Positions 23,965 through 34,535 are shown, counted from the first letter of the stretch. The stretch is DNA of 64,000 bases from Neisseria sp. 83E34 (GCF_001308015.1 NZ_LGYH01000002.1:1-64000); one strand, 5' to 3'. Numbers and translations: made by a program. Notes: generated by a model not told the origin, from the sequence alone.

Positions 23965-25116
23965 TTAGCGTTCTTCCATCGGAACGAACGGCAAATCATC
24001 GGGGCCGGTATAGTTGGCACTCGGACGGATAATCTTGCCGTCTTGGCGTTGCTCAAGCACGTGGGCAGACCAGCCTGTGGTGCGCGAAATCACAAACAGC
24101 GGCGTGAACATGGCGGTCGGCACACCCAGTTTTTGATAGGAAACGGCGGAGAACCAGTCCAAATTCGGGAACATTTTTTTCTCGTTCCACATCAGGGTTT
24201 CCAAACGCTCGGCGATGTCAAACAAACGCATATCGCCGGTTTCCTCGCTCAATTCGCGCGCCACTTCTTTAATCACCACATTGCGCGGGTCGGACACGGT
24301 GTACACGGGGTGGCCGAAACCGATCACGATTTCTTTGCGGCCGATACGCTCGCGGATGTCGGCTTCTGCTTCGTCGGCATTGCGGTAGCGTTTTTGAATA
24401 TCGTATGCCACTTCGTTGGCACCGCCGTGTTTCGGGCCTTTCAGCGCGCCGATGGAGCCGGTGATGCAGGAATAAATGTCCGAACCTGTGCCGGCAATCA
24501 CGCGCGATGTGAAAGTGGAGGCGTTGAATTCGTGTTCTGCATACAGAATCAGCGAAATGTGCATGGCTTTGATATGCGATTTAGACGGGCGTTTGCCGTG
24601 CAGAAGATGCAGAAAATGGCCGCCGATGCTGTCTTCTTTGCTTTCCACTTTGATGCGTTTGCCGTTGTGGGAATATTGATACCAGTAAAGCAGCATGCTG
24701 CCCAAGCAGGCGATGAGTTTATCGGCGATGTCGCGTGCTTCGCTGTCTGGCTGGCTTTCGCGCTCGGGGTGTACGCAACCGAGCATGGATACGCCGGTAC
24801 GCAATACGTCCATCGGATGGGTGTGCGCAGGCAGGCTTTCCAACACTTGGATCACGCGGATGGGCAGGCCGCGCAGAGATTGCAGTTTTTTCTTATAAGC
24901 GGCCAATTCGAATTTGTTGGGCAAATGGCCGTGGATTAACAGGTGGGCCACTTCTTCAAATTCGCAGTGTTCGGCCAAATCGAGAATGTCGTAGCCGCGG
25001 TAGCTCAAATCGTTGCCGCTGCGGCCTACGGTACACAGCGCGGTGTTGCCGGCAGGCACGCCTGAGAGGGCTACGGATTTTTTGGGTTTCGGGGTTACTG
25101 GGGTTTCGGTAGTCAT
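23965..25116 (-). CDS. prpC: 2-methylcitrate synthase PrpC
   Basis: 383 residues from the ATG at 25116, a citrate synthase-fold enzyme that condenses propionyl-CoA with oxaloacetate. Catalytic landmarks are visible: [20 protein letters not shown] (active-site His), GPKHGGANE (His) and the [20 protein letters not shown] region with the catalytic Asp. The start is chosen at MTTETPVTP because AGGAGA lies 8 nt upstream. The open frame continues further upstream to 25212 only through an inverted uptake-sequence pair and is not coding. Second gene of the prp cluster, behind prpB. Confidence 0.95.
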   Translation of the reverse strand: MTTETPVTPKPKKSVALSGVPAGNTALCTVGRSGNDLSYRGYDILDLAEHCEFEEVAHLLIHGHLPNKFELAAYKKKLQSLRGLPIRVIQVLESLPAHTHPMDVLRTGVSMLGCVHPERESQPDSEARDIADKLIACLGSMLLYWYQYSHNGKRIKVESKEDSIGGHFLHLLHGKRPSKSHIKAMHISLILYAEHEFNASTFTSRVIAGTGSDIYSCITGSIGALKGPKHGGANEVAYDIQKRYRNADEAEADIRERIGRKEIVIGFGHPVYTVSDPRNVVIKEVARELSEETGDMRLFDIAERLETLMWNEKKMFPNLDWFSAVSYQKLGVPTAMFTPLFVISRTTGWSAHVLEQRQDGKIIRPSANYTGPDDLPFVPMEER

Positions 25117-25149
25117 TAGGGTTCTCCTGTGTAGATTTAAGTGTTGTTC

Positions 25150-25184
25150 TTCAGACGGCCTCGGATATATACAGGCCGTCTGAA
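25150..25184. terminator. Inverted AG-DUS pair between prpB and prpC
   Basis: TTCAGACGGCCT (25150-25161) and AGGCCGTCTGAA (25173-25184) are exact AG-type uptake sequences in opposite orientation with an 11-nt loop. The type is foreign to the rest of the window. As a hairpin inside the prpB-prpC unit it may lower downstream expression. Confidence 0.8.
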
Positions 25185-25257
25185 AATAATTTTCAAACGG
25201 TTGAACGTACATGCTTAAAGCTTATACGCCGGTTTGGCTGATTATTATTGTTGAATC

Positions 25258-26139
25258 TTATTTGCTTGAACTGAAAAGCTCATCCAGCTTTTGCTCAAAG
25301 TCGTGGTAGTTGAGGTGCTCGTACAACTCGGCACGGGTCTGCATGGTATCGACCACATTGGCTTGTGTGCCGTCGCGCATAATCGCTTCATACACATTCA
25401 GTGCGGCTTTGCTGGCGGCGCGGAAAGTAGAAAGCGGATACAACACCAGTTTCACGCCGTTATCAGCCAGCTCTTTCTGCGTGTAAAGCGGGGTGGCGCC
25501 GAATTCGGTAATGTTGGCCAACACAGGCACTTTTACGGCTTCGGCAAATTGTTTGTACATGCCCAACTCGGTCATGGCTTCGGGGAAAATCATGTCGGCA
25601 CCGGCTTCCACGCAGGCTTGCGCACGCTCGATGGCGGCATTCAAACCTTCTACGGCGAGCGCATCGGTACGCGCCATAATCACAAAATTTTCATCCACAC
25701 GCGCATCTACGGCTGCCTTGATGCGGTCAACCATCTCCGCTTGCGACACGATGGCTTTATTCGGGCGGTGGCCGCAGCGTTTTTGGGCCACTTGGTCTTC
25801 GATATGCACGGCAGCCACGCCCGCGCGCTCGAAATTGCGGATGGTGCGTGCAATATTGAATGCACCGCCCCAACCCACATCGATATCAACCAGCAAAGGG
25901 GTGTCGACATTGTCGGTAATGCGGCGGGCATCAATCAGCACATCTTCCATTGTGGTAATGCCCAAATCGGGAATACCGCAAGAGCAGGCAGCAACGCCGC
26001 CGCCGGAAAGATAAATGGCTTTGAAACCGCTGTGCGTCGCCAAACGGGCAAAGTAGGCATTGATACAGCCGACTACGGCTAAGGGATTGGATTCTTGAAC
26101 GGCCTGGCGGAACCGCAGGCCGGCAGAGTGGATACTCAT
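25258..26139 (-). CDS. prpB: 2-methylisocitrate lyase PrpB
   Basis: 293 residues of the isocitrate lyase/PEP mutase superfamily. It splits 2-methylisocitrate to pyruvate and succinate, the last step of the methylcitrate cycle. The signature KRCGHRP, with the catalytic Cys, is near residue 121. Metal-binding acidic residues lie in [10 protein letters not shown] and VHIEDQ, and the substrate-binding IMARTDA follows. AGGAG precedes the ATG. First gene of the cluster. No regulator (prpR-like) is adjacent. Confidence 0.96.
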   Translation of the reverse strand: MSIHSAGLRFRQAVQESNPLAVVGCINAYFARLATHSGFKAIYLSGGGVAACSCGIPDLGITTMEDVLIDARRITDNVDTPLLVDIDVGWGGAFNIARTIRNFERAGVAAVHIEDQVAQKRCGHRPNKAIVSQAEMVDRIKAAVDARVDENFVIMARTDALAVEGLNAAIERAQACVEAGADMIFPEAMTELGMYKQFAEAVKVPVLANITEFGATPLYTQKELADNGVKLVLYPLSTFRAASKAALNVYEAIMRDGTQANVVDTMQTRAELYEHLNYHDFEQKLDELFSSSK

Positions 26140-26531
26140 TTTTGGATGCTCCTTTTATACATATTTTTCTTGTGTTGCTGAATGTAGTTTGACCGGCAAT
26201 ATTAGTAAAATTATTTATTCTGATGCAATCCATCACCAATTTTGATAATGGGTGCGCAAAGTCTGATTTTAAGCGGAATCGGATTGATAATGTATTAAAT
26301 ATTTCTGCCGGATTTGTTTGTATTTTCTTTTTGTCAGCCTGCCGAATGGAGCTTTATTTATCAATATATGGTTGTTAGAATGTTGGCAGGGGGCGGTTCA
26401 TTAGCATGTGAAACACTGTGCTTCGGTTATTCCAGATAGAGTAATGTTTTTGAAGCGTACATAATACAATGCCTGTCTGAAAGCGTTTTTCAGACAGGCA
26501 TTGTTGGTTTATAACTTTTAAAACCGGGTGT
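26140..26531. other. 392-bp AT-rich intergenic region upstream of prpB
   Basis: No gene seen. It holds the prpB leader and promoter region (AT-rich, with no strong -35/-10 pair that I can defend) and a DUS-pair terminator at 26469-26501 that ends the symporter gene's neighbour side. Only the downstream ends of the prp block carry foreign uptake sequences; this side has the local type. Confidence 0.6.
26469..26501. terminator. DUS-pair hairpin downstream of the alanine symporter
   Basis: ATGCCTGTCTGAA and TTCAGACAGGCAT with a 7-nt loop. It lies 31 bp behind the stop of the minus-strand symporter gene. Confidence 0.75.
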
Positions 26532-28043
26532 TTACCAAATATCAGATTTGATTTTGCGCTTCAAAGTAGGGTGCTCGGAGAGTTTGAACACCGGCTCTTT
26601 GCCCATGCGCAATTTGCGGCGGTAATCCCGCAGCAGCATAAACACCAAAGGGGAAAGTATCATGATGGCAAACAGGTTGATTAAAGCCATGATGCCCATG
26701 GATAAGTCGCCCATATCCCATACCAAGTTCACTTTCACCACTGATCCGAAGTAAACGAATGCCAACACGGCCATGCGGAAAAACGCCAAGGTGAGGCGGC
26801 CGTTTTTAATAAACTGCACATTCGACTCTGCATAAGCATAGTTACCGATAATCGAAGAGTAGCAGAACATAAACAGCACCACCGCCAGGAAATACTGGCC
26901 GAACACGCCGATTTGGCTTTCCAGTGCGGCTTGCGTGAGCTGGCTGCCGGTCAGGTTGGCCGCATTGGGCACATCGGAGAGCAAAATCACAAATGCGGTG
27001 CAAGAACACACGATAATTGTGTCCACAAACACGCCCAGCATCTGAATCATGCCTTGCGAAACAGGGTGTTTCACATCGGCTGCCGCGGCAGCGTTTGGCG
27101 CAGAACCCATACCTGCTTCATTGGAAAACAGGCCGCGTTTGATACCTTGCTGCATGGCGGCGGCAATCGCGCTGCCGGTAAAGCCGCCGGCGGCAGATTC
27201 GAAGTTAAACGCGCTGTCGATAATCATGCCGAACATAGCCGGCACTTCTGAAATATTGGTTACCACGATAAAAATGGCCACCAAGAGATAGGCGGAAGCC
27301 ATCAAAGGCACCAAAGCTTCGGCAATGCGTGAAACGCGGCGGATACCGCCGAAAATAATCGGCGCGGTCAAAATTACCAGGCTCACGCCCAAAATATGTT
27401 TGTAAGAATGCCAAGCGGTTTCGCAATCGCCGCTGTTCGAGGCGCAACCGGAGGCCGATTTGACAGATTCGATGATCGTGTTGGCCTGAATGGCATTAAA
27501 CACGAAGCCGAAGCAGAGGATCAGGCTTAAGGCAAACAGAATGCCCAGCCATTTTTGCCCCATGCCGCGCGTGATGTAATAAGCAGGGCCGCCGCGAAAC
27601 TGGTTATTGTCGTGATCGCGGATTTTGAATAATTGCGCCAGCGAAGATTCGGCAAATGCGGAGCTCATGCCCAAAAGCGAGGTCAGCCACATCCAGAGCA
27701 CGGCGCCCGGGCCGCCCAGCGAAATCGCAATGGCCACGCCGGCGATATTGCCTGTGCCCACACGGCTGGCCAATCCGGTGGCAAAAGCCTGAAACGGTGT
27801 GATGCCGTGGCCGTGCGAATCGTCGCCTTCACTGCGGCTGCCCAGCATTTCTTTGATGCTGCGCGCCAGCAGGCGGATTTGTACAAAGCCGGTGGCCAGG
27901 GTAAAAAACAAACCCACGGCAACCAAAATAAACACCAGCCATGTCCACACAAAATCATTGCCGGCATTGACGCCGCAGTGCATCAGATCAAGTGCATACA
28001 CACCGTGCTGCCCTTGATCTAAACATTCTTTAAACTTATCCAT
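26532..28043 (-). CDS. Alanine/glycine:cation symporter (AGCS family)
   Basis: 503 residues, about 11 membrane helices. AGCS signatures are visible: GHGITPFQAFATGLASRVGTGNIAGVAIAISLGGPGAVLWMW in the first third (Na+ and substrate site), then FRGGPAYYITRGMG and KRGLFSNEAGMGSAPNAAAAA. The family imports alanine or glycine with Na+. The N terminus carries a periplasmic-looking stretch with two Cys, unusual in length. It is transcribed divergently from yeiH. Which amino acid it moves cannot be told from sequence alone. Confidence 0.92.
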   Translation of the reverse strand: MDKFKECLDQGQHGVYALDLMHCGVNAGNDFVWTWLVFILVAVGLFFTLATGFVQIRLLARSIKEMLGSRSEGDDSHGHGITPFQAFATGLASRVGTGNIAGVAIAISLGGPGAVLWMWLTSLLGMSSAFAESSLAQLFKIRDHDNNQFRGGPAYYITRGMGQKWLGILFALSLILCFGFVFNAIQANTIIESVKSASGCASNSGDCETAWHSYKHILGVSLVILTAPIIFGGIRRVSRIAEALVPLMASAYLLVAIFIVVTNISEVPAMFGMIIDSAFNFESAAGGFTGSAIAAAMQQGIKRGLFSNEAGMGSAPNAAAAADVKHPVSQGMIQMLGVFVDTIIVCSCTAFVILLSDVPNAANLTGSQLTQAALESQIGVFGQYFLAVVLFMFCYSSIIGNYAYAESNVQFIKNGRLTLAFFRMAVLAFVYFGSVVKVNLVWDMGDLSMGIMALINLFAIMILSPLVFMLLRDYRRKLRMGKEPVFKLSEHPTLKRKIKSDIW

Positions 28044-28370
28044 ATCAATTATTCTCTATTTGAAGTATTTGAGGCGCATAATTTGCTAACGCGCGCATTT
28101 TAATACAGGTTAACAATTTATGTTTGGTATTTTACATGTTGGATTGTAATCGAATGCTTATTTTCTTGCTTATGGCTATGAAGTTTAATATTTCCGTTTG
28201 TATGGAATATGTGTTTCACAGCCTATAGATATAAGTAATGCCTGTCTGAAAACAATATGTCAGCAAGGTGGCCGCCCGCTTTTTCAGACAGGCGTTTTAT
28301 TTGCGGATAAACTAACCGTTCCTCAGCAATTACTCTACAATAATATCGGGCTCTGTCGAGGAGTATGATG
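28044..28370. other. Divergent promoter region of AGCS symporter and yeiH
   Basis: About 320 bp, AT-rich, no gene. It contains a forward DUS (28238-28250) and a reverse one (28283-28294, last base changed) 32 nt apart. In this divergent gap they cannot serve as terminators for either neighbour. The yeiH ribosome site GAGGAG is at 28358-28363. Confidence 0.55.
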
Positions 28371-29384
28371 ATGTTTTTTCCCTGTCAAAAGGCTTCTTTC
28401 CTGCAAGGCTTGCTGCTGTGCGCAGGCTTGGCCGGCTTATCCGTTGTGTCGGCTCCTATGCTGGGGAAAGCTGTTAGCCCGCTGTTGGTTGCGATTATGG
28501 CGGGCTTGTTGCTGGGTAACAGTTTTTACCCGCATTTCGAGCAATATTTTAATGACGGTACCCGGTTTGCACAAAAGCAGATTTTACGCACGGCCATTGT
28601 GCTGTATGGTTTTAAACTGACGATTCACGATTTGGCGCAAGTCGGATGGAGTGCATTGCTGATTGATGCCATTATGGTGGTTTCGACTTTTTTGCTGGCT
28701 GTGTGGTTGGGCAGGCGGGTGTTCGGCATTGACCGGGACACTTCTGTTTTAATCGGCTCCGGGGCGGCCATTTGTGGTGCCGCGGCAGTGTTGGCAACGG
28801 AATCTGTGTTAAAAGCAGAGCCTTATAAAGTGGCGGTGGCGGTCGTGACAGTGGTGGTGTTCGGCTCGCTTGCTATGATTGTGTATCCTGTGCTGTATTC
28901 ATTGCATATATTGCCTTTTGATGCTGCGCAATTTGGTGTTTATACCGGTTCGACTGTGCACGAAGTGGCGCAAGTGGTGGCTGTTGGCGGCTCCATCAGC
29001 CCGGAAACAGCCAACACGGCGGTGATTACCAAGATGGTTCGGGTTATGTTGCTGGCTCCGTTTTTGCTGGTTTTGTCTTATGTGTCGGCAAGGAGGAAGA
29101 GTCAGCCGAATCATCTACAGAATAAAATAAACATCCCTTGGTTTGCCGTGGGCTTTATCGCCGTGGCCGGGCTTAACTCCTTATTGCCCGAACACTTCTC
29201 GCCGTGGGTGCGCCGGATTATCCATTTGGATGACTTTTTGCTGGCAATGGCCATGGCGGCATTAGGCTTAACAACCCGAGCGAGCACAATCAGTAAAGTG
29301 GGCATATTGCCGTTTAAGCTGGGGCTGTATGTGTTTGTGTGGCTGCTTGTCGGCGGGGCGGCGGTTAATTGGTTGCTGGTGTAA
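28371..29384 (+). CDS. yeiH: YeiH/UPF0324 family putative sulfate exporter
   Basis: 337 residues from the third of three tandem ATG codons (28365, 28368, 28371). GAGGAG ends at 28363, so only the third has a normal 7-nt spacing. About nine to ten helices, with family marks such as GSGAAICGAAAVLATESVLKAE and the GVYTGSTVHEVAQVVAVG segment. The family is annotated as putative sulfate exporters, but direct evidence is sparse. The nearby cys operon is 14 kb away, so no operon link. It is followed by ruvC after 74 bp. Confidence 0.9.
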   Translation: MFFPCQKASFLQGLLLCAGLAGLSVVSAPMLGKAVSPLLVAIMAGLLLGNSFYPHFEQYFNDGTRFAQKQILRTAIVLYGFKLTIHDLAQVGWSALLIDAIMVVSTFLLAVWLGRRVFGIDRDTSVLIGSGAAICGAAAVLATESVLKAEPYKVAVAVVTVVVFGSLAMIVYPVLYSLHILPFDAAQFGVYTGSTVHEVAQVVAVGGSISPETANTAVITKMVRVMLLAPFLLVLSYVSARRKSQPNHLQNKINIPWFAVGFIAVAGLNSLLPEHFSPWVRRIIHLDDFLLAMAMAALGLTTRASTISKVGILPFKLGLYVFVWLLVGGAAVNWLLV

Positions 29385-29458
29385 CCGAATGCTTCGAAAT
29401 AAGCTTAATCAAATACATCGTCTTATATTATTTCTTTATTTACTTCATTTAACTGATA

Positions 29459-29998
29459 ATGACCCATCCTGTCCGCATCCTCGGCCTTGATCCCGGCAGC
29501 CGCACCACCGGCTTCGGCATCATCGACATCATTGGCCGCGAGCATATTTATGTGGCTTCCGGCTGCATCAAAACCATTCCAAACGACGAATTGGCCGGCC
29601 GCATCGGTGTGATTGTCGAACATCTCAACGAAATCATTGAAGTGTACCGCCCCAATCAAGCCGCGGTGGAGCAGGTGTTTGTCAACGTGAACCCTGCGGC
29701 TACGCTGATGCTCGGTCAGGCCAGAGGTGCCGCTGTGGCCGCTTTGGTCATGCGCGGGCTGCCTGTATATGAATACACGGCGCTGCAAGTGAAGCAGGCG
29801 GTGGTCGGCAAGGGCAAGGCCGCCAAAGAGCAGGTGCAGCATATGGTTGTGCAGATGTTGGGGCTTTCCGGCACACCGCAATCCGATGCTGCCGACGGCT
29901 TGGCCGTGGCGCTAACCCACGCGCTGCGCAACCACAGCCTGGCGGGCAGAATCGGGCTGCGCGACATCCAAATCAAAGGCGGCCGGTTTCAGCCGTGA
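29459..29998 (+). CDS. ruvC: Holliday junction resolvase RuvC
   Basis: 179 residues. RuvC cuts four-way junctions made by RuvAB during recombination and repair. The first catalytic Asp is in [14 protein letters not shown] (Asp11), the acidic Glu in AAVEQVFVN (about 70), and the C-terminal pair in [14 protein letters not shown]. Length is standard. The Shine-Dalgarno region is weak and AT-rich. ruvA and ruvB are not in this window. A degenerate uptake-sequence pair follows (30003 onward). Confidence 0.96.
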   Translation: MTHPVRILGLDPGSRTTGFGIIDIIGREHIYVASGCIKTIPNDELAGRIGVIVEHLNEIIEVYRPNQAAVEQVFVNVNPAATLMLGQARGAAVAALVMRGLPVYEYTALQVKQAVVGKGKAAKEQVQHMVVQMLGLSGTPQSDAADGLAVALTHALRNHSLAGRIGLRDIQIKGGRFQP

Positions 29999-30129
29999 AA
30001 CAGGCCTGTCTGAAGCTGTGAAATTCAGGCAGAACAAAAGCTTCCTGCAATATTTTACCCTCGTCAAAAAAAGCCGGGGGCTTACTACAAAGTGCTACAT
30101 CCCACTATATTTACTTAACCCGAATGGCG

Positions 30130-30135
30130 TATAAT
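30130..30135 (+). promoter_or_regulatory. -10 element (TATAAT) upstream of ppk2
   Basis: A perfect TATAAT lies 40 nt before the ATG at 30175. It also overlaps codons of a possible upstream start at 30124, which argues that translation begins at 30175. No good -35 is seen at 16-18 bp. Confidence 0.5.
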
Positions 30136-30174
30136 AAGAGTAAAAATTTTTTAAAGAAAGAAAAAAGGAAAAGT

Positions 30175-31104
30175 ATGAAGAACCATCAATTGGAACCATT
30201 CCAAAAAGTAGAATTGGGAGAGGAAAAAGACCGCCTGCAGATTTTCGAACAGGCCGTGTTGCAGCACAAAGGCAGAAAATCAGATGAAGATTCAAGCAGC
30301 GCGCCGCTTCCTGAAAGCTACCCCTACCGCACACGTATGAGCCGCCGTGTGTATGAAAAAGAGAAAAAAATGCTGCAAATCGAGCTTTTGAAAGTACAAA
30401 GCTGGGTTAAAGAAAGCGGCCAAAAAATCGTGGGCCTGTTTGAAGGCCGCGACGCAGCCGGCAAAGGCGGCACCATCAAGCGTTATATGGAGCATCTCAA
30501 TCCGCGCGGCGCACGCGTAGTGGCTTTGGAAAAACCTTCCGAAAGCGAGCGCGGCCAATGGTATTTCCAACGCTATATCCAAAACCTGCCAACCGCCGGC
30601 GAAATCGTATTTTTCGACCGCTCTTGGTATAACCGTGCAGGCGTTGAGCGTGTGATGGGCTTTTGCGAGCCGCACGAATATCTGCTCTTCATGCGCCAAA
30701 CGCCCGAATTCGAACGTATGCTGGTTGCCAGCGGCATTCATCTGTTTAAATTCTGGTTCTCCGTGAGCCGTGAAGAGCAGCTGCGCCGCTTTATTTCCCG
30801 CCGTGATGATCCGTTGAAACACTGGAAACTCTCGCCTGTCGATATCCAATCACTCGACCGTTGGGATGAATACACCGATGCGAAAAACGCTATGTTCTTC
30901 CACACCCACACCGGCGACGCACCGTGGACAATTATCAAATCCGACGATAAAAAACGTGCCCGTTTAAACTGTATCCGCTACTTTCTGCACAAACTCGACT
31001 ATCCGGGCAAAGACGAAAAAGCCATCGGCAAAGTCGACCCGCTGATTGTCAATGTGCCGACCACGCAGTTTAAAGACAGTAATTTCGACATTATTGCCGA
31101 CTAA
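30175..31104 (+). CDS. ppk2: Polyphosphate kinase 2 (PPK2 family)
   Basis: 309 residues. PPK2 enzymes move phosphate between polyphosphate and nucleotides, usually favouring (d)NDP phosphorylation. The Walker A loop GRDAAGKGGT is at 91-100, the Walker B/lid region FFDRSWYNRAGVERVMGF follows, and the FKFWFSVSREEQLRRF and DDPLKHWKLSPVD motifs are typical of single-domain (class I) PPK2. The start at 30175 is supported by AAAGGAAAAG upstream. The earlier frame start at 30124 sits before the -10 box. It is followed by a DUS-pair terminator and then mutS. Confidence 0.93.
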   Translation: MKNHQLEPFQKVELGEEKDRLQIFEQAVLQHKGRKSDEDSSSAPLPESYPYRTRMSRRVYEKEKKMLQIELLKVQSWVKESGQKIVGLFEGRDAAGKGGTIKRYMEHLNPRGARVVALEKPSESERGQWYFQRYIQNLPTAGEIVFFDRSWYNRAGVERVMGFCEPHEYLLFMRQTPEFERMLVASGIHLFKFWFSVSREEQLRRFISRRDDPLKHWKLSPVDIQSLDRWDEYTDAKNAMFFHTHTGDAPWTIIKSDDKKRARLNCIRYFLHKLDYPGKDEKAIGKVDPLIVNVPTTQFKDSNFDIIAD

Positions 31105-31119
31105 ACCGCTGTTGCCCCA

Positions 31120-31152
31120 ATGCCTGTCTGAAAAGCCTTTTCAGACAGGCAT
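31120..31152 (+). terminator. DUS-pair terminator of ppk2
   Basis: ATGCCTGTCTGAA and TTCAGACAGGCAT with a 7-nt loop, 15 bp behind the ppk2 stop. ATTATTCATTTT follows. Confidence 0.75.
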
Positions 31153-31201
31153 TATTCATTTTGCTAAAATACCGTTTCTTTTCCCCCAATAGGCCGTTTC
31201 C

Positions 31202-33763
31202 ATGAGCAAACCCACCGTTTCCCCCATGATGCAGCAATATCTCGGCATCAAAGAAGCGCATCAAGATAAACTCGTGTTTTACCGCATGGGTGACTTTTAC
31301 GAGCTTTTTTTTGATGATGCGGTAGAAGCGGCCAAGCTGCTCGACATCACGCTCACCACCCGCGGCCAGATCAATGGTGAACCCATCAAAATGGCCGGCG
31401 TGCCTTATCATGCCGCGGAACAATATCTCGCCCGTCTGGTGAAAATGGGCAAAAGCGTGGCGATTTGCGAGCAGGTGGGCGAAGTGGGCGCCGGCAAAGG
31501 GCCGGTGGAGAGGAAAGTAGTGCGTATCGTTACACCCGGCACGCTCACTGATTCCGCCCTGCTGGAAGACAAAGAAACCAACCGCATCGTAGCCGTGTGC
31601 GTGGGTAAAAAACACATCGGTCTGGCGTGGGCTTCCCTGCAAAGCGGCGAGTTCAAAACCAAGCTTACCGAAGCGGGCAAACTCACCGACGAACTCGCCC
31701 GCCTGCAGGCTGCCGAAATCCTGTTGCCGGATGCCAAAAATGCGCCTGAAATCAAGCTGCCCAATGCCAATATTACCCGGCTCAACCATTGGCAGTTTGC
31801 CGCCGACAGCGGCTTCGACTTGCTTACCCGCTATTTCGGCAGCCAGGATTTGCTCGGCTTCGGCCTCGACATCGAGCAACATGCCGCAGCCATCGGAGCC
31901 GCCGGCGCCTTGCTCAACTACATCCAGCTTACCCAATCGCAACTGCCCAAACATCTCGACAGCCTCAGCCTCGAAACCGAACAGCAATACATCGGCATGG
32001 ACGCCGCTACCCGCCGCAACCTCGAAATCACCCACACACTCAGCGGTAAAAAATCGCCCACCCTGTTTTCCGTGCTCGACCGGTGCGCCACCCACATGGG
32101 TAGCCGCCTGCTCGCCCAATGGTTGCATCATCCGCTGCGTAACCGCCAGCACATCACTGCGCGCCAGCAGGCCGTGTCCGCCTTGCAAAACGCACAGAGC
32201 CATATCCATGCCTGTCTGAAAAACATTGCTGATATTGAACGCATCGCTGCCCGCATCGCCGTCGGTTCCGCCCGCCCGCGCGACCTCTCCGGCTTGCGCG
32301 ACAGCTTGTTTGCATTGGCCGACATCCACCTTCCCGATACAGCCGTCCTGCTGCAAACCCTGCAAAATATCTTTCCCGAAGGCGTGGCCGTGGCAGAGCG
32401 GTTGCAGGCCGCGATTTTGCCCGAGCCGGCGGTGTGGCTGCGCGACGGCGGCGTGATAAATCAAGGTTTTAACGCCGAGCTCGACGAATTGCGCCACATC
32501 CAAACCCACGGTGACGAATTCCTGCTCGCCCTCGAAACCCGCGAGCGCGAGCGCACCGGTTTATCCACCCTCAAAGTGGAGTTCAACCGCGTGCACGGCT
32601 TTTATATAGAACTTTCCAAAACTCAAGCCGAACAGGCGCCCGCCGATTACCAGCGCCGCCAAACCCTGAAAAACGTGGAGCGCTTCATCACGCCCGAATT
32701 GAAAACTTTTGAAGATAAAGTGCTGGCCGCGCAAGACAACGCCCTTGCGCTGGAGAAAAAACTGTATGAAGCCTTGCTGGCGGACTTGCAGGCAGAGCTG
32801 CCGCTTTTACAGAAAACCGCCAAAGCCGCCGCAGCGCTTGATGTGTTGTGCAGCTTCGCCGCCCTGGCCGACGAGCAGGACTACCGCTGCCCCGAATTCA
32901 CCGATTATCCGTGCATCGAAATCGAAAACGGCCGCCATCCCGTAGTGGAGCAGCAAGTGCCCCGCTTCACTGCCAACCATACCCGTCTCGACAACAAACA
33001 CCGCCTGATGCTGCTTACCGGCCCCAATATGGGCGGTAAATCCACCTATATGCGCCAAGTGGCGCTGATAACCCTGCTGGCCCACACAGGCAGCTTCGTA
33101 CCGGCAGATACCGCCAAAATCGGCCCCATCGACCAAATTTTCACCCGCATCGGCGCTTCCGACGATTTGGCCTCCAACCGCTCCACCTTTATGGTGGAAA
33201 TGAGCGAAACCGCCTACATTCTGCACCATGCCACCGAGCAATCGCTGGTGTTGATGGACGAAGTGGGGCGCGGCACCTCCACCTTCGACGGCCTCGTACT
33301 CGCCCAAGCCATTGCCGAGCATCTGATTCAGAAAAACAAATCCTTCAGCCTGTTTGCCACCCATTATTTCGAGCTGACCCGCCTGCCCGAAGCGCACGCC
33401 ACTGCCGTGAACATGCACCTTGCCGCGCTGGAAGAAGGGCAGGACATTGTGTTTTTGCACCACATCGAACCCGGCCCCGCCAGCAAAAGCTACGGTATCG
33501 CCGTGGCCAAGCTCGCGGGCTTGCCCGCGCGGGCGCTTAAGTCGGCGCAGAAACATTTGGAAGCGCTGGAGAACCAAGCTGCCGCCAGCCGCCCGCAGAT
33601 GGATATTTTCAGCCAATGCCTGTCTGAAAACGAAGAGCCGCCGCCTGCGCCAACCAACCCCGCTCTGGAAGCCTTGCAAACTCTCAATCCTGACGAACTT
33701 ACCCCGCGCGAAGCGTTGGATTGGCTTTACCGTTTAAAGCAGATGGAGCGGAAAGACAATTAA
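31202..33763 (+). CDS. mutS: DNA mismatch repair protein MutS
   Basis: 853 residues. MutS binds mispaired or unpaired bases and starts methyl-independent or MutL-linked repair. The mismatch-reading Phe-X-Glu is [11 protein letters not shown] near 26-36. The ATPase has Walker [10 protein letters not shown] at 607-615, Walker [17 protein letters not shown] and the [11 protein letters not shown] loop. Two complete uptake sequences lie in the coding region (32208-32220 and 33616-33628), read in frame as HACLKN and QCLSEN. The gene appears intact, so mismatch repair should work. Confidence 0.97.
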   Translation: MSKPTVSPMMQQYLGIKEAHQDKLVFYRMGDFYELFFDDAVEAAKLLDITLTTRGQINGEPIKMAGVPYHAAEQYLARLVKMGKSVAICEQVGEVGAGKGPVERKVVRIVTPGTLTDSALLEDKETNRIVAVCVGKKHIGLAWASLQSGEFKTKLTEAGKLTDELARLQAAEILLPDAKNAPEIKLPNANITRLNHWQFAADSGFDLLTRYFGSQDLLGFGLDIEQHAAAIGAAGALLNYIQLTQSQLPKHLDSLSLETEQQYIGMDAATRRNLEITHTLSGKKSPTLFSVLDRCATHMGSRLLAQWLHHPLRNRQHITARQQAVSALQNAQSHIHACLKNIADIERIAARIAVGSARPRDLSGLRDSLFALADIHLPDTAVLLQTLQNIFPEGVAVAERLQAAILPEPAVWLRDGGVINQGFNAELDELRHIQTHGDEFLLALETRERERTGLSTLKVEFNRVHGFYIELSKTQAEQAPADYQRRQTLKNVERFITPELKTFEDKVLAAQDNALALEKKLYEALLADLQAELPLLQKTAKAAAALDVLCSFAALADEQDYRCPEFTDYPCIEIENGRHPVVEQQVPRFTANHTRLDNKHRLMLLTGPNMGGKSTYMRQVALITLLAHTGSFVPADTAKIGPIDQIFTRIGASDDLASNRSTFMVEMSETAYILHHATEQSLVLMDEVGRGTSTFDGLVLAQAIAEHLIQKNKSFSLFATHYFELTRLPEAHATAVNMHLAALEEGQDIVFLHHIEPGPASKSYGIAVAKLAGLPARALKSAQKHLEALENQAAASRPQMDIFSQCLSENEEPPPAPTNPALEALQTLNPDELTPREALDWLYRLKQMERKDN

Positions 33764-33860
33764 CGAGGCCTTGAGGCTTATCGCTGTAAGCATATTTCAT
33801 CAAGGCGCTTTGCTGCCTTTATGATATGCGGTGAAATATCTAATAGGTTGGTACAACATC

Positions 33861-33893
33861 ATGCCTGTCTGAAAGACGGTTTCAGACAGGCAT
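33861..33893. terminator. DUS-pair terminator between mutS and HI_0552-like gene
   Basis: ATGCCTGTCTGAA and TTCAGACAGGCAT with a 7-nt loop, between two convergent genes. It is probably used from both sides. Confidence 0.75.
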
Positions 33894-33896
33894 GTG

Positions 33897-34514
33897 TTAT
33901 TTGAAACAGGCTTCGTAAAGCGGCTGTAAGGCGCGAATGTGTCGGGTAATCCATTGTACGCTGTCGGTTTTCCCCAAATCGTTGCGTTCAATATGTTTGC
34001 CGATACAGAAAAAATCGGCGGCCGAGTGTAACTCAAATCCGTTTGCGGCTTGTTGCGCTACGGTTGGGTAATCGGCGTATTCGCTGTCATCACCGTGCCA
34101 AATATCGAAGCTATCGAATGTTTCACAATCGAGTGCGTTGGGCCATTGTTGGTAGGCGGCAAGGGTAATCGTTGATTGGCGGGCTTTGTAACAATGCCAG
34201 TCGAGGCTTACGCTTAAGCGGCGGCGGTTGAGCAATACAGAGAAAATGGCGGCGTCATTTTGATAGGCGGCATATTTGAAATAAGCAAAAAAATGAGCGC
34301 ACACCTGCCAGCCGTTACACCAGCGTTCGATATGCGGCGGTGCAAACGGCGGGCCCAATTCTCGGGCAACTTGCTCTATCGTGTGCCGCCAATCCTGCCA
34401 TGCGGCTTTGTAATCGGCTTTGATTTGCGGGATGGTTTCCGGCTGGTGTTCTTTTAGCTGGGCGAATTGGAAAAAGGGCAAGTTGAATAAATCGCAGTGT
34501 TTAGGTGTGAGCAT
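33897..34514 (-). CDS. Uncharacterised protein resembling the HI_0552 family
   Basis: 205 residues from the ATG at 34514, chosen because AGGAG lies 7 nt upstream; a GTG at 34532 in the same frame has no such site. The protein is soluble, rich in Trp and aromatic residues (IERWCNGWQVCAHFFAYFKYAAYQ, DSFDIWHGDDSEYADYP), and has conserved-looking RRRLSVSLDWHCYKA. I think it belongs to the HI_0552-like group (Pfam PF10786, sometimes misnamed glucose-6-phosphate dehydrogenase), but this comes from memory. Function unknown. It is convergent with mutS. Confidence 0.7.
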   Translation of the reverse strand: MLTPKHCDLFNLPFFQFAQLKEHQPETIPQIKADYKAAWQDWRHTIEQVARELGPPFAPPHIERWCNGWQVCAHFFAYFKYAAYQNDAAIFSVLLNRRRLSVSLDWHCYKARQSTITLAAYQQWPNALDCETFDSFDIWHGDDSEYADYPTVAQQAANGFELHSAADFFCIGKHIERNDLGKTDSVQWITRHIRALQPLYEACFK

Positions 34515-34535
34515 GTCCGACTCCTGTTTCACAGC

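Noticed and set aside
22782-24056. 424-codon minus-strand frame across eamA and both intergenic gaps
   Set aside because: It is a shifted shadow of eamA. The in-frame eamA protein has clear family motifs and the shadow does not.
25117-25212. N-terminal extension of PrpC by 32 codons
   Set aside because: The stretch contains the inverted AG-DUS pair and lacks a ribosome site, whereas AGGAGA lies before the ATG at 25116.
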